A DNA stretch of 64,000 bases from Phytohabitans kaempferiae (GCF_042433955.1 NZ_JBHLUH010000046.1:7263-71262); one strand, 5' to 3'. Positions 17,079-25,745 are shown, counted from the stretch's first letter. The notes: a model not told the origin generated them from the sequence alone. Program-made: numbers and translations.

Positions 17079-18380
17079 CTACGCGGGCAGCGCGGGAAAC
17101 ACCACCACCGAGCCGTCCTTGTCGCGGACGATCTCAACCGCCACGTCGGTGGCGCGGCCGTTGACAACAACTCCGTCGCCCAGCTTGTGAATCCGGTTTG
17201 CCGCGCGCATGAGGCGATCGACTTCACCCGTCGTGAAAACAGGCAGTAGACCGTGCGGGCGTGCCAGCTCGAGCGCCGACAGGCGTTCCAGCACACCGGC
17301 GATGTTCGACTCCAGTTTGTCGAGGCGCTGCTGGTCAGCCCTGAGGGCCCGGGTGAAGTTCTCGAACAAGTTGCCCGGGTCGCTCTGCGCATGGTCGACG
17401 GCCTGCAGGATGATGACCCGCCGCTTCAGTGCTACGGCCAAGGCGGCGAGTTCGAGGTGGGCGCGGAAGGTGCCGCCGTGCTCGTCCACGCCAGGGAACG
17501 ACTTGGTCAGCAGGTCGATCTCGACGGCCTTGCCGTCGGGCAGCTTGTCCAGTGCGTTCTGCCAACGGGCGAGGCGGCGGTCGGTGGCGGCCAGCGCCTT
17601 GCCGATGGCATGCACTGCCGAGTCAAGTCCGAGCGAGACACCGAGTTTGCCCTGGTCGAGCAGGATGGCGGTGGCTTTGTCGATGGCGTCGCGACAGCCG
17701 TCGAGTTCGCTGCGCTCGTCATCGAGCTTCTGCTCGTGCAATTGCTCCAGCAACTCTGTGATGCGTTCAACCGCCTGCTGCCGCCTGTAGTCGGCATGCG
17801 CGCTCAATCCGACCGCCACGGCCATGAGCACGAGCGGCGCGGCCACGGTGAGCGCCGCGCTGCCGGCGACAGCTGCGCCGGCTGTCGCGCCGGCTCCACC
17901 GACCGCGCCGGCCGCTGCCACCTTACCGACTGGCACGAACGTCGCGTTCGCGGCGATACCCGTCGAGTTCACGAGTGTGCCGTAGATGCCACCGGCCGCC
18001 GCCTTCGACGCCATCGGGCGAACGATGCCCTGACCGAACTGGGCGGCAACCTTCGCCGGAACCACCATGCGATACAGGCCTTCGCCGGCAGCGGTAGCAG
18101 CCACCGAGGAACGTCGCGCTGATTGTGTGATGAGCTGCGACAGGTGCTGCGCCAACGGACTCGCGGCATCGAGCGGGATACCCCGGCTGCGGTCGAGGTC
18201 GCCGGATAGCGGATGTAGCTCAAGTGTGGCAATCGGCTCGGCGACAAGTACGGCCAGCACACTGCGCAGTTCCGCCAAGCGCTCAACCGTCATCGGCTCG
18301 TCTCCGATCATCGCCGACACCCGGCCGTCACCGGTCGCCAGCGTCCACACTGGCACGATTGCCTTGTCGTCGTTAGTCAT
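17079..18380 (-). CDS. Unknown protein with a Gly/Ala-rich membrane segment and long coiled coil
   Basis: 433 residues that I cannot assign to a family. ATG 18380 has a strong GGGGGAG site 3 bp upstream. Residues 1-100 are soluble and start with VWTLATGDGRVSAMIGDEPM. Residues about 150-195 form a long Gly/Ala hydrophobic stretch (VGGAGATAGAAVAGSAALTV, then APLVLMAVAVGLS) that could be a membrane hairpin. Residues 200-400 are charged and helical (RITELLEQLHEQKLDDERSE; LRADQQRLDKLESNIAGVLE), probably coiled coil. The end is a compact VNGRATDVAVEIVRDKDGSVVVF strand-rich motif. A membrane-plus-sensor layout next to a CRISPR array fits an anti-phage effector, but nothing in the sequence proves that. 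Confidence 0.6.
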   Translation of the reverse strand: MTNDDKAIVPVWTLATGDGRVSAMIGDEPMTVERLAELRSVLAVLVAEPIATLELHPLSGDLDRSRGIPLDAASPLAQHLSQLITQSARRSSVAATAAGEGLYRMVVPAKVAAQFGQGIVRPMASKAAAGGIYGTLVNSTGIAANATFVPVGKVAAAGAVGGAGATAGAAVAGSAALTVAAPLVLMAVAVGLSAHADYRRQQAVERITELLEQLHEQKLDDERSELDGCRDAIDKATAILLDQGKLGVSLGLDSAVHAIGKALAATDRRLARWQNALDKLPDGKAVEIDLLTKSFPGVDEHGGTFRAHLELAALAVALKRRVIILQAVDHAQSDPGNLFENFTRALRADQQRLDKLESNIAGVLERLSALELARPHGLLPVFTTGEVDRLMRAANRIHKLGDGVVVNGRATDVAVEIVRDKDGSVVVFPALPA

Positions 18381-18459
18381 CGTCTCCCCCTGGTCCCAGC
18401 AAAGCTTAGGGGGCGTCCTAGATGGATAGTGGTCTGGCCTACGGCATGATCTTTCTTCC

Positions 18460-19045
18460 GTGGTACAGGAGATGATTCGTGCCTGGGCGCCGGACGATTT
18501 CTGGCGGATGGCGCAGCCGTTGATCCCGCCTCAGCCAGTACGTCCGCAGGATGGCGGTAAGCGGCGGGCCGATGACCGAGCGATGCTGGCGGCGATCGTG
18601 TACCTGGTCCAGGCGGGCTGTTGCTGGCGGAAGCTGCCCGCGCAAATGTTCGGCATCAGACGGTCGCCCCGCATCGCCGGTTCACGCAGTGGACCGCGGA
18701 CGGCCTCTGGCAACGGCTACATCAGCAGTTCCTGCACCGGCTCGGCGTGGTCAGCGAGATCGACTGGTCCCGGGCCGTGGTCGACTCGATCACGGTCCGT
18801 GCGGAGAAAGGGGGGACCTCACGGGGCCAAACCCGGTCGACCGCGGCAAACCCGGCAGCAAGATCTATGTGTTGTGTGACCGCCGTGTACCGCTGACCTG
18901 CCTAATCTCCGCCGCGAACACCCACGATTCCCAGCCGCTGATCCCGCTGCTGGACTCGGTCGCGCCCGTGCGGGCAGCGCGAGGCCGCCGGCGTCGGCGG
19001 CCGGCCAAGCTGCACGCCGACAACAGCCAGCATCACCGCGGGTGA
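18460..19045 (+). pseudogene. Degenerate IS5-type transposase, frameshifted and truncated
   Basis: Three reading frames together spell an IS5-like transposase. The first gives DDFWRMAQPLIPPQPVRPQ and AMLAAIVYLVQAGCCWRKLP. The second gives RRFTQWTADGLWQRLHQQFL and EIDWSRAVVDSITVRAEKGG. The third gives GDLTGPNPVDRGKPGSK and SAANTHDSQPLIPLLDSVAP, then KLHADNSQHHRG and a stop. Two frameshifts and a lost C-terminal half show decay. It is unrelated in detail to the intact IS5 copy at 15520-16596. Confidence 0.75.
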
Positions 19046-19089
19046 AACCGTGTCGCGCTGTGCGGCCGGTTAGGCTGACACTCGACCGC

Positions 19090-19728
19090 ATGAACGGGGA
19101 CGTTGATCGGGCGGCGTACAAGGCGCTGTTGGAGGCGAAGCTCAAGCCGTGGCGGATCCGCGCGACGCTGGCCTTCGCGGGCGTCTACCAGATCGCTCAC
19201 GAGATGATCAAAGAGTCGGTGATCGACGAGGTCCGATCGTTCTACTGCACTGGGTTCAATGAGGCCGGCATGACCTACAACGAGGCCGGCTACGAGGCCG
19301 AGGTGCTTGCGCTGGATCCGAAGAAGCGCAAAATGCGCGCGTCCCTGCTGTGGCTGGTACACGCCGAGGCCATCTCTCTGCAGCAGGCGGACCGGCTCGA
19401 TGCGATCTACGCCCACCGCCACGATCTTGTCCACGAGCTTGGGAAATACATTGTCGATCCGGCGTTCGAGCCGGACATGCAGCTTTTCACCGACGCCGTG
19501 GAGATTCTGCGCGATATCTTGCGATTCTGGACCCGGATCGAGATCCGCCTCGGCACGTTCAAACAGTTCGGCGATGTCGAAGCCGATGAGGTCACACCGG
19601 GACGTCTCTTCTTGCTCCAGCTCTGCATCGGTGCATACGCGGACGGCCTCAAGCAGGAACAGGCCGCCGAGCAGCACGCGTCAGTAGCCGAAGTCCCAGA
19701 CCGACAGCATCACCCCGACACGGCCTGA
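19090..19728 (+). CDS. Small helical protein with a HEPN-like R-x4-H motif
   Basis: 212 residues from ATG 19090. No family is recognised with certainty. The striking part is LDAIYAHRHDLVHELGKYIV (residues about 110-130), which has the R-x(4)-H arrangement and surrounding helix pattern of HEPN ribonucleases and HEPN-like toxins or antiphage proteins. Helices flank it (LWLVHAEAISLQQADR; FTDAVEILRDILRFWTR). The region is less GC-rich than the core genes, which suggests recent acquisition. It directly follows the decayed IS5 transposase and has no obvious partner overlapping it. The RNase role is inference from the motif. Confidence 0.55.
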   Translation: MNGDVDRAAYKALLEAKLKPWRIRATLAFAGVYQIAHEMIKESVIDEVRSFYCTGFNEAGMTYNEAGYEAEVLALDPKKRKMRASLLWLVHAEAISLQQADRLDAIYAHRHDLVHELGKYIVDPAFEPDMQLFTDAVEILRDILRFWTRIEIRLGTFKQFGDVEADEVTPGRLFLLQLCIGAYADGLKQEQAAEQHASVAEVPDRQHHPDTA

Positions 19729-19864
19729 GCCTGCAACGCAGTCCTCGCCTGGATGACCTCGACCATGCCGCTCGGCAGATCGCTCGGGGCTCGATGAAGC
19801 CGCAACGTCGGCGGAGCGTCGACTCCCCTGCGCGTCCAGCCGAAGGCGAGCGCTGCAAGATCGG

Positions 19865-20030
19865 TTGAGTGAAGACCAGGTCATGAACCTGATTCAAGAT
19901 CGCCTTGCAGGACTACCGCAGGCCAAGACGGCCGAGAAGTACGGCATCAGCGATGAGTAGCGTGAAGCGGCTCATGCGGATACATAAGGCAGGTGCAACG
20001 ACCGTTGACCTTGCGGTTGCCGGACAGCAC
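19865..20030 (+). pseudogene. Helix-turn-helix remnant, frameshifted
   Basis: Reads LSEDQVMNLIQDRLAGLPQA, then KTAEKYGISDE and a TAG. In the next frame it continues SVKRLMRIHKAG. The joined product resembles the helix-turn-helix found at the end of resolvases and in short transposon proteins (AEKYGIS-x-SVKRLMRIH). Too short to say more. Confidence 0.35.
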
Positions 20031-20072
20031 GAACCTGCGGGCTGATCTCCTCGGTCGGGCAACCACGCTCCT

Positions 20073-20152
20073 ACGCGGGGTTTCGGGGAGGGCAAGGCTC
20101 GCCGAAGGCGACCGCGAAGCGGCTTGGCCTTGCCCTCCCCGAAACCCCGCGT
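20073..20152. repeat. Perfect 26-bp inverted repeat (large hairpin)
   Basis: Arms 20073-20098 and 20127-20152 are exact reverse complements (checked base by base), starting ACGCGGGGTTTCGGGG. The 28-bp loop itself contains a small hairpin, TCGCC-GAA-GGCGA (20099-20111). With 26 uninterrupted pairs it is far longer than an ordinary terminator and has no T-run on either side. It could be a structured non-coding element, a transposon end pair or a recombination site. Confidence 0.9.
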
Positions 20153-20428
20153 GCGCTTACCTGCCCGGCCAAGATCAGGAACGGCTGCTCTCCAAGGGAG
20201 GGACGGGCGCGGGGCGAGCCACGCTCGTCTTTTGGTTTGGAAGGTCTTGGAGCAAGAAACCTGGCAGCAGAGGGAGCGCTGCGCGCGGGAGCATACGGTT
20301 CGTACCACGGCAGACGTGCGTATATAGAAAACCAGCTATCGACGGACGGCACAGCTCACGCCGGCGGCACGTGTACATCCACAGCCTTGGGTACTAAGTG
20401 CCGTACACTTGTGCGACGGAGGTGCGCA

Positions 20429-21277
20429 ATGGTGCGTCGGATCACCCCGTCCCAGGCTAGAAGCATGATTCGTCAGGCCCAAGCCAAGTCTCGTAAGGCA
20501 ATCAGCGACTACAACACAGCCGTGCGCGGTCTTCAGCGCGCGGTCGACAACTACAACCGCGAGGCGCGGGCACACAACGCTCGCGTACGCGCCAATCAAC
20601 AGCGGCTTCGGTCCGAACTGGCCCGCTTGAGCAGCCAGCGATCAACCACGCGCTACACGGTCACACAGACATCTACCTATACCTTGCACACCGCGTTCCG
20701 CCAGGTTGAAGTGGAGGCCGACTACTGGGATGACCGCGGGCAACTCTTGGCCGATCTGGCCGAGGCGGAGACCGCGAACAGCGCACGGGTAGCAAACACC
20801 CTCCTCGGCGCAGCGGTCGATGAGGAGTTGGAAGACACGGCGCTTACCGACGAACTTTCGGCAGTCTCGGCGGATCTTGATCAGCGCTGGCGTGGCGCAC
20901 TGTTCGCACTTAACCCTCGCAACCCCGACGCTGCCCGACACTTCTGCACCAGCTCGCGTGAGGTCATCGTGCAGATGATCGACATCAAGGCTCCGGATAC
21001 CGCCGTGCTCGCGGCGAATCCAGGGGCGCGGCTGCCGGATGGCCGGGTGGCTCGCAGAGAGAAGATCAACTACCTTCTCGCAAAGTACGGTGCGAACCAT
21101 GCCAGCCTGGGCAACTTCGTTGAGACCGACATCAACGACGTGTTGAACCTGTTCAAGGTGTTCAACTCGAGCACGCACGGCGAGGCGGGCAAACTCGACA
21201 TGACGGCCCTGCGCGCGCTCAAGGTGCGTGTTGAGGGTGCCGTTCGTTTTCTCTCGACTGTGATTCGGGGAGCCTGA
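20429..21277 (+). CDS. Putative nuclease resembling the pPIWI-associating nuclease family
   Basis: 282 residues. ATG 20429 follows ACGGAGGTG. Residues 1-90 are a Gln/Arg/Asn-rich coiled coil (MIRQAQAKSRKAISDYNTAV; NREARAHNARVRANQQRLRS). Residues about 150-282 form a separate domain: ALNPRNPDAARHFCTSSREV, PGARLPDGRVARREKINYLL and LFKVFNSSTHGEAG. I recall this combination from proteins labelled predicted pPIWI-associating nuclease. The RHFCTSSRE and NSSTHG blocks also suggest a HEPN-like active site. No pPIWI/Argonaute-like gene is visible nearby, so it would be a stand-alone member. Family assignment is from memory; function is inferred. Confidence 0.5.
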   Translation: MVRRITPSQARSMIRQAQAKSRKAISDYNTAVRGLQRAVDNYNREARAHNARVRANQQRLRSELARLSSQRSTTRYTVTQTSTYTLHTAFRQVEVEADYWDDRGQLLADLAEAETANSARVANTLLGAAVDEELEDTALTDELSAVSADLDQRWRGALFALNPRNPDAARHFCTSSREVIVQMIDIKAPDTAVLAANPGARLPDGRVARREKINYLLAKYGANHASLGNFVETDINDVLNLFKVFNSSTHGEAGKLDMTALRALKVRVEGAVRFLSTVIRGA

Positions 21278-21429
21278 CGGAACTGGACGTGGAGATGCCG
21301 CCGCCGCTGGAAGGCAGCAGCAGCGGCATCCTGCCCGGCCTTCCGTACAAACCTGGGCCGTGAGTCGCCGGAAGCAGAAACCGGGAACGGCGGGGTGCGA
21401 AACCGCGGCATCGGTTACGCACGGCTGCT

Positions 21430-21690
21430 CCAGCTCCGCAATCCGCTTCTCGATTAGTCCTACCGACTCGAACAGGCCCATGGCCGCGTCGGCAAGCTGC
21501 CGGTAGACGTCAGCGAAACGCTCGGCCTGCGGTGCCTCGATGTAGCACGGCCCACCGAGCCCATCCTGGTAGCCGACGGGCGGGTATGGGTGCGGCAGCT
21601 CGAACAGGCAGAACGGGCCGGTCAGCCCGGGTGAAGCGCGACATCCGTTGGTAGACGCGAATTTCGGCTCGTCCGCCCTGTTGAAGATCG
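21430..21690 (-). pseudogene. C-terminal remnant of a regulator-like (Scr1/DUF5753) protein
   Basis: The minus strand reads SPGLTGPFCLFELPHPYPPV, then GGPCYIEAPQAERFADVYRQ and LADAAMGLFESVGLIEKRI. This pattern (GPF..FE.P, a strand giving CYIE, then a helix before the end) is that of the last third of Scr1-type regulators. The N-terminal helix-turn-helix is missing and no start is evident. It is probably a relic in the same genomic island. Confidence 0.35.
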
Positions 21691-21728
21691 CGCAGATGCC
21701 CAAGCTGCACAAGTCTAGGGCAAGCAAA

Positions 21729-21758
21729 AGCCCCGCCCTCCGGGTGGAGAACGGGGCT
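21729..21758. terminator. Hairpin, probable transcription terminator
   Basis: AGCCCCG ... CGGGGCT with a 16-base loop, preceded on the plus strand by AAGCAAA and thus followed by a T-rich run on the minus strand. It fits a terminator for minus-strand transcripts coming from the integrase side. Confidence 0.5.
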
Positions 21759-21874
21759 GACGTACTTCCCTCAACCGACCTGCTAGACCTGGCTCTCTCG
21801 TCTTCCGTTCCTCGACTGGCGTTTGCTGACGCCCCAGCCTCAAGGGCATGGCTTCACAGTCGCGCCAACAACGG

Positions 21875-21903
21875 TGTGGCCGCCGCGAGGAGCGGCGGCC
21901 ACA
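21875..21903 (-). terminator. Strong hairpin after the integrase gene
   Basis: TGTGGCCGCCGC-GAGGA-GCGGCGGCCACA, a perfect 12-bp GC-rich stem with a 5-base loop, 11 bp beyond the integrase stop codon on its strand. There is no long T-run, which is common for actinobacterial terminators. Confidence 0.75.
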
Positions 21904-21914
21904 ACCATCGCCGG

Positions 21915-23132
21915 CTACGCTGTCCGCCGGATACGGCGGCGGGCAGCGGCCAAACGTCGCGTGGGGTTGGACGCCACCTTGGGTTCACGGCCGACGCCCG
22001 CACGGGCAGGGGCGAAGATGGCCGTCTCCATCAGCTCGGCCGCCCTGCGCGCGCTGTGGTCCAGGACGTGGGTGTAGATCTCGTCGGTGGTCCGCTGGTC
22101 AGCGTGACCGAGCCGGTTCTTCATGATGTGCTGCGGCACGCCCGCATCCGCCCCCGCCGTGGCCGAGGTATGCCTGGCATCATGCAGCGCGATCACCGGC
22201 ACACCACTGGCCCGGCAGCACCGCTCCCACTCCTGGGTCAGATACCGGGGGTAGTAGGGCCGGCCGTCCTCGCGGCAGAACACATAGCCGCCGTCGTCGT
22301 AAAGCTCCGCGGCTGCCCGCTTCTCCGCCTCCTGGCCACGCCGGTGCGCACGCAAGGCGGCTACCGCGGTGGGCCCGAGGGCGACGGTGCGCTTGCTCCT
22401 GCCCTTGGGCGTCTTCTCGATGGCACCATGCCGGGAGGTCGTGGTCCGCTGCCAGTGAACAGCGACCACACCACCGTCCAGGTCGACGCGGTCCCATTTC
22501 AACCCGAGCAGCTCACCGCGACGCAGGCCACCGACGATGGCCAGGACCCACGCCGCGTACAGCCGATGTCCGGTGTGCTGGGACAGGAACCGGGACGCCT
22601 GGGCGGCGGTCCACACCCCTTTGCGGCCCGGCGTCTCCCGCTCGGCCTTGAGCGGCTCCCGCACCCCTTCGACGACGATCCGCAGATCCTTGAGCGCCTT
22701 CATGAGGACCTTGTGCACGTTCCGGACCGTGGTCGGCGACAGCGGCCCACCGCGCCTGCTCCCCCGCTTGAGCAGCGTCTTGTACAGGTCGTGGATGCTC
22801 CGCTTGGTGATCGTGTACACCTGGTGACTGCCCAGGTGCGGGACGATGTAGCAGCGCACGATGTCGCGGTAGTTGCCCAGAGTGGTCTGCTGGACATCCA
22901 GCTCCCGCTCACCGAGCCACGCCTCCAACTCGGCGGCCAGGCTCCCGTCCGCGGCCAGGTCGGCACGAGCGTAGGTCTTGCGGGCCTCGGTCTCCGCCGC
23001 CTGCGCGGCGGCCTGGGACAGGAAGCCCTTGCGGTTCATCTGCCGGCGGCGCCCATCGGCGGCCGGCGGTAGGTCGATGGTGAACATCCAACGGGTCTGG
23101 CCACGGGCCAACCGGTAGCTGTAGATAGCCAC
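21915..23132 (-). CDS. Site-specific tyrosine integrase of an integrative element
   Basis: 405-residue phage-type integrase. The start is GTG 23132 with GGAGGAG about 8 bp upstream. The N-terminal arm-binding region (QTRWMFTIDLPPAADGRRRQ) is followed by a SAM-like core-binding domain (TTLGNYRDIVRCYIVPHLGS) and the catalytic domain with R204 (GGLRRGELLGL), H317 and R320 (HDARHT), H343 (LGHADQRTTDEIY) and nucleophile Y353. All catalytic residues are present. It points away from, and lies 115 bp from, the 3' end of tRNA-Pro. This is the classic layout of an element integrated in a tRNA gene. No excisionase or replication gene is recognisable next to it. Confidence 0.93.
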   Translation of the reverse strand: MAIYSYRLARGQTRWMFTIDLPPAADGRRRQMNRKGFLSQAAAQAAETEARKTYARADLAADGSLAAELEAWLGERELDVQQTTLGNYRDIVRCYIVPHLGSHQVYTITKRSIHDLYKTLLKRGSRRGGPLSPTTVRNVHKVLMKALKDLRIVVEGVREPLKAERETPGRKGVWTAAQASRFLSQHTGHRLYAAWVLAIVGGLRRGELLGLKWDRVDLDGGVVAVHWQRTTTSRHGAIEKTPKGRSKRTVALGPTAVAALRAHRRGQEAEKRAAAELYDDGGYVFCREDGRPYYPRYLTQEWERCCRASGVPVIALHDARHTSATAGADAGVPQHIMKNRLGHADQRTTDEIYTHVLDHSARRAAELMETAIFAPARAGVGREPKVASNPTRRLAAARRRIRRTA

Positions 23133-23144
23133 GGGTCGATCTCC

Positions 23145-23208
23145 TCCGCTAACGGGGCGAGGACACGACCGACTATGCGCGATCACCGTTAGCGGAACCG
23201 TTAGCGGA
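23145..23208. repeat. Three copies of an 11-bp motif flanking the integrase start
   Basis: CCGTTAGCGGA at 23186-23196 and 23198-23208 (tandem, 12-bp spacing) and its complement TCCGCTAACGG at 23145-23155. Tandem plus inverted copies between int and the tRNA are typical of integrase arm-type sites or of a repressor operator controlling int. Confidence 0.8.
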
Positions 23209-23210
23209 AA

Positions 23211-23237
23211 CCAGGCAAGATCTTGAATCTTGCCTGG
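23211..23237. repeat. Perfect 11-bp inverted repeat next to tRNA-Pro
   Basis: CCAGGCAAGAT-CTTGA-ATCTTGCCTGG, starting 11 bp beyond the tRNA 3' end. It may act as the terminator of the tRNA transcript (a short T-run follows on the minus strand) or as the core recombination site of the integrase. Confidence 0.75.
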
Positions 23238-23247
23238 TCAACCCTGG

Positions 23248-23321
<74 letters not shown>

Positions 23322-23534
23322 TTGCCGTCGAGCGGACTCGCCCGCGGCAGCCGGTACAGCGTAGCGCAATCGTCCCGGCGTCGCGCACACGCCCCACCGC
23401 CGGCGGCGGCGTGCCGCGATCACCGGCGGCTGGCGAGGCCGGCGGAAGCAGAGCAAAGACACACCCGCCGCGGTCCGACACCACCGCCACCACGTCGAAC
23501 CGGAGACGAACGCCCCAAGCCGGGGCGGGCGGTG

Positions 23535-24914
23535 TCAGCCGTGGGCTTTGCCGCGGCCGCCGGGGCCGGTGCGCTTGCGGGGGCGTACCGACACCTCGAC
23601 CGGGCTGCCCGCGAAGCCGAACTCCTCGCGGAGCTTGCGCTCGACGAACCTCTGGTAGCCCGCGTCCAGGGGGCCTGTGGTGAACAGCACGAACCGTGGC
23701 GGCCGCGTGCCGGCCTGGGTCGCGAAGAGCACGCGTGGTGCCCGGCCGCCGCGCACGGGATGGGGGGTGGCCTGCACGAGCGCGGTCAGCCACTGGTTGA
23801 GCTGGCCGGTGGGTACCCGGGTCTCCCAGCTGTCCAGGGCCGTGCGCAGCGCGGGCGCGAGCTTGTCGACGGCGCGGCCGGTCTTGGCGGAGATGTTGAC
23901 GCGCAGCGCCCACGGGATGCGGCGCAGCTCGCGGTCGACCTCCTTTTCCAACTGGTAGCGGCGGTCGTCGTCGACGAGGTCCCACTTGTTGAACGCGATG
24001 ACCAGTGCCCGCCCGGCCTCGGTGACCATGCCGAGGATGCGCTGGTCCTGCTCGCTGATCGGCTCGCTGGCGTCGAGCAGCACGACGGCGACCTCGGCGG
24101 CCTCGATGGCGCCGGCGGTGCGGAGGCTGGCGTAGTACTCGGTGCCGCTGGCCCGCCCGGCCCGCTTGCGCAGCCCGGCGGTGTCGACAAGCTGCCAGGT
24201 CTCGCCGCCGATCTGGACCAGGCTGTCGACCGGGTCGACGGTGGTGCCGGCGACCGAGTCGACGACCGCGCGTTCCTCCCTGGCCAAGCGGTTGAGCAGG
24301 CTTGACTTGCCGACATTGGGGCGGCCGATCAGCGCGACGCGGCGCGGGCCGCGCGGGCCCGGCTCGGTGACCGGGGGCGGCTCGGGCAGGGCTTCGAGCA
24401 CGGCGTCGAGCAGGTCGCCGGAACCTCGGCCGTGCAGGGCAGAGACCGGGTAGGGCTGGCCGAGGCCGAGTGACCACAGCGCCGCCGACTCCAGTTCGAT
24501 GTTCTGGTTGTCGGCCTTGTTGGCGACCAGCAGCACCGGTTTGGCGCTGCGCCGCAGCATCTTGACGGCGGCCTCGTCGACGTCGGTGGCGCCGACCGTG
24601 CTGTCGACGACGAACAGCACCACGTCGGCGGTGGCCACGGCGGCCTCGGCCTGGGCGGCGATGGCGGCGGCGCGGTCTTTGGCGTCGGGCTCCCAGCCGC
24701 CGGTGTCCACGACGGTGAACTGCCGGCCGGACCACTGCGCGTCGTACGGCACGCGGTCGCGGGTCACACCGGGCGTGTCCTCCACCACCGCCTGGCGGCG
24801 GCCGATGATGCGGTTGACCAGAGTGGACTTGCCGACATTGGGTCTGCCGACCACGGCGACGACCGGCACCGGGCCGGTGACCGCCTCCTCCTGGGGAACG
24901 GCCTCCAGGCTCAT
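23535..24914 (-). CDS. der: Ribosome biogenesis GTPase Der (EngA)
   Basis: 459 residues with two GTPase domains in tandem, unique to Der: first P-loop GRPNVGKSTLVNRI with DTPGVTRDR and VVDTGGW, second P-loop GRPNVGKSSLLNRL with DTAGLRKR and FNKWDLVDDD. A C-terminal KH-like domain follows (RVLFATQAGTRPPRFVLFTT). It acts in assembly of the large ribosomal subunit. ATG 24914 overlaps the stop of cmk by 4 bp (ATGA), so both come from one transcript. Confidence 0.97.
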   Translation of the reverse strand: MSLEAVPQEEAVTGPVPVVAVVGRPNVGKSTLVNRIIGRRQAVVEDTPGVTRDRVPYDAQWSGRQFTVVDTGGWEPDAKDRAAAIAAQAEAAVATADVVLFVVDSTVGATDVDEAAVKMLRRSAKPVLLVANKADNQNIELESAALWSLGLGQPYPVSALHGRGSGDLLDAVLEALPEPPPVTEPGPRGPRRVALIGRPNVGKSSLLNRLAREERAVVDSVAGTTVDPVDSLVQIGGETWQLVDTAGLRKRAGRASGTEYYASLRTAGAIEAAEVAVVLLDASEPISEQDQRILGMVTEAGRALVIAFNKWDLVDDDRRYQLEKEVDRELRRIPWALRVNISAKTGRAVDKLAPALRTALDSWETRVPTGQLNQWLTALVQATPHPVRGGRAPRVLFATQAGTRPPRFVLFTTGPLDAGYQRFVERKLREEFGFAGSPVEVSVRPRKRTGPGGRGKAHG

Positions 24915-25609
24915 GCCGCACCCCCGAAAGCACCGGAGGAACGCCCGTCGAGCATGCCCCGCAGCCGGGCCACGACCTCGTCGATGCCGAGCTCGGTGGT
25001 GTCCAGCACGACCGCGTCGGCGGCCTGCTGCAACGGGTCGGCGGCGCGCGTGGAGTCGAGGCGGTCGCGGCGGTCGAGGTCGGCCGCGGTGGCGACCAGG
25101 TCGGCGGCGTTCTCCGCACTGCGGCGGCGGGCCCGGGCGTCGGCGGACGCGGTCAGGTACACCTTGAGCTCGGCGTCCGGCGCGACCACCGTGCCGATGT
25201 CGCGGCCCTCGACCACGATCCGGCCGACGGCGGCGATGATCTTGCGCTGCTGGGCCACCAGCAGCTGGCGTACCCAGGGGACGGCCGCCACCGCGGACAC
25301 CGCGGCGGTCACCTCGGGGCCGCGGATGGCGCGGTCGACCGGAGTGCCATCGACGCACACGTGGGGCTCGGTGGGGTCGGTGCCGACGTCGAGGTCGAGC
25401 TCCCCGGCGACCTTGGCCACCGCCTCGGCGTCATGGGGGTCGATGCCCGAGGTCAGAACCGCCCAGGTCACGGCCCGGTACATGGCTCCCGTGTCGAGGT
25501 ACTGCGCGCCCAGCGTCGCGGCGAGCCGGCGGGAGACGGTGGACTTGCCCGAACCGGACGGGCCGTCCACGGCCACCACACACCGCCCGGACCCCACCAT
25601 CTCCGACAC
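24911..25609 (-). CDS. cmk: Cytidylate kinase
   Basis: 232 residues. It phosphorylates CMP and dCMP. The P-loop DGPSGSGKSTVSRRLA is followed by LDTGAMYRAVTWA and the nucleotide-binding VVEGRDIGTVVAPDAELKVY motif. ADARARRRS and DRRDRLDSTRAADPL form the lid and C-terminal region. The start is uncertain: GTG 25609 or 25612 sits after AGGAGG, and ATG 25600 is another option. Coupled to der. Confidence 0.95.
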   Translation of the reverse strand: MSEMVGSGRCVVAVDGPSGSGKSTVSRRLAATLGAQYLDTGAMYRAVTWAVLTSGIDPHDAEAVAKVAGELDLDVGTDPTEPHVCVDGTPVDRAIRGPEVTAAVSAVAAVPWVRQLLVAQQRKIIAAVGRIVVEGRDIGTVVAPDAELKVYLTASADARARRRSAENAADLVATAADLDRRDRLDSTRAADPLQQAADAVVLDTTELGIDEVVARLRGMLDGRSSGAFGGAA

Positions 25610-25745
25610 CACGCCTCCTCGCGCACAACAACCTGGGCCACTCTCAATCATGCCCGGTCGCCCGGACGCGCATGCCAGCGCCACCTGTCTCCGCGCGTCA
25701 CTTAGTACGCTGCAACGACATCATGCCCCTGGGGAGGGTCAAGAC

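Larger units (their letters stand above)
19729..20428. other. 700-bp stretch without an intact gene
   Basis: Contains a helix-turn-helix remnant (19865-20030) and a large perfect inverted repeat (20073-20152), both listed separately. The remaining 270 bp up to the nuclease gene show no coding signal. A short GC stem followed by TCTTTT at 20215-20233 may be a weak plus-strand terminator. Confidence 0.5.

Noticed and set aside
15016..19000. Search for cas1, cas2 or other cas remnants beside the leader
   Set aside because: No translation showed Cas1, Cas2 or Cascade motifs. The short remnant at 15374-15507 does not resemble a Cas protein known to me.
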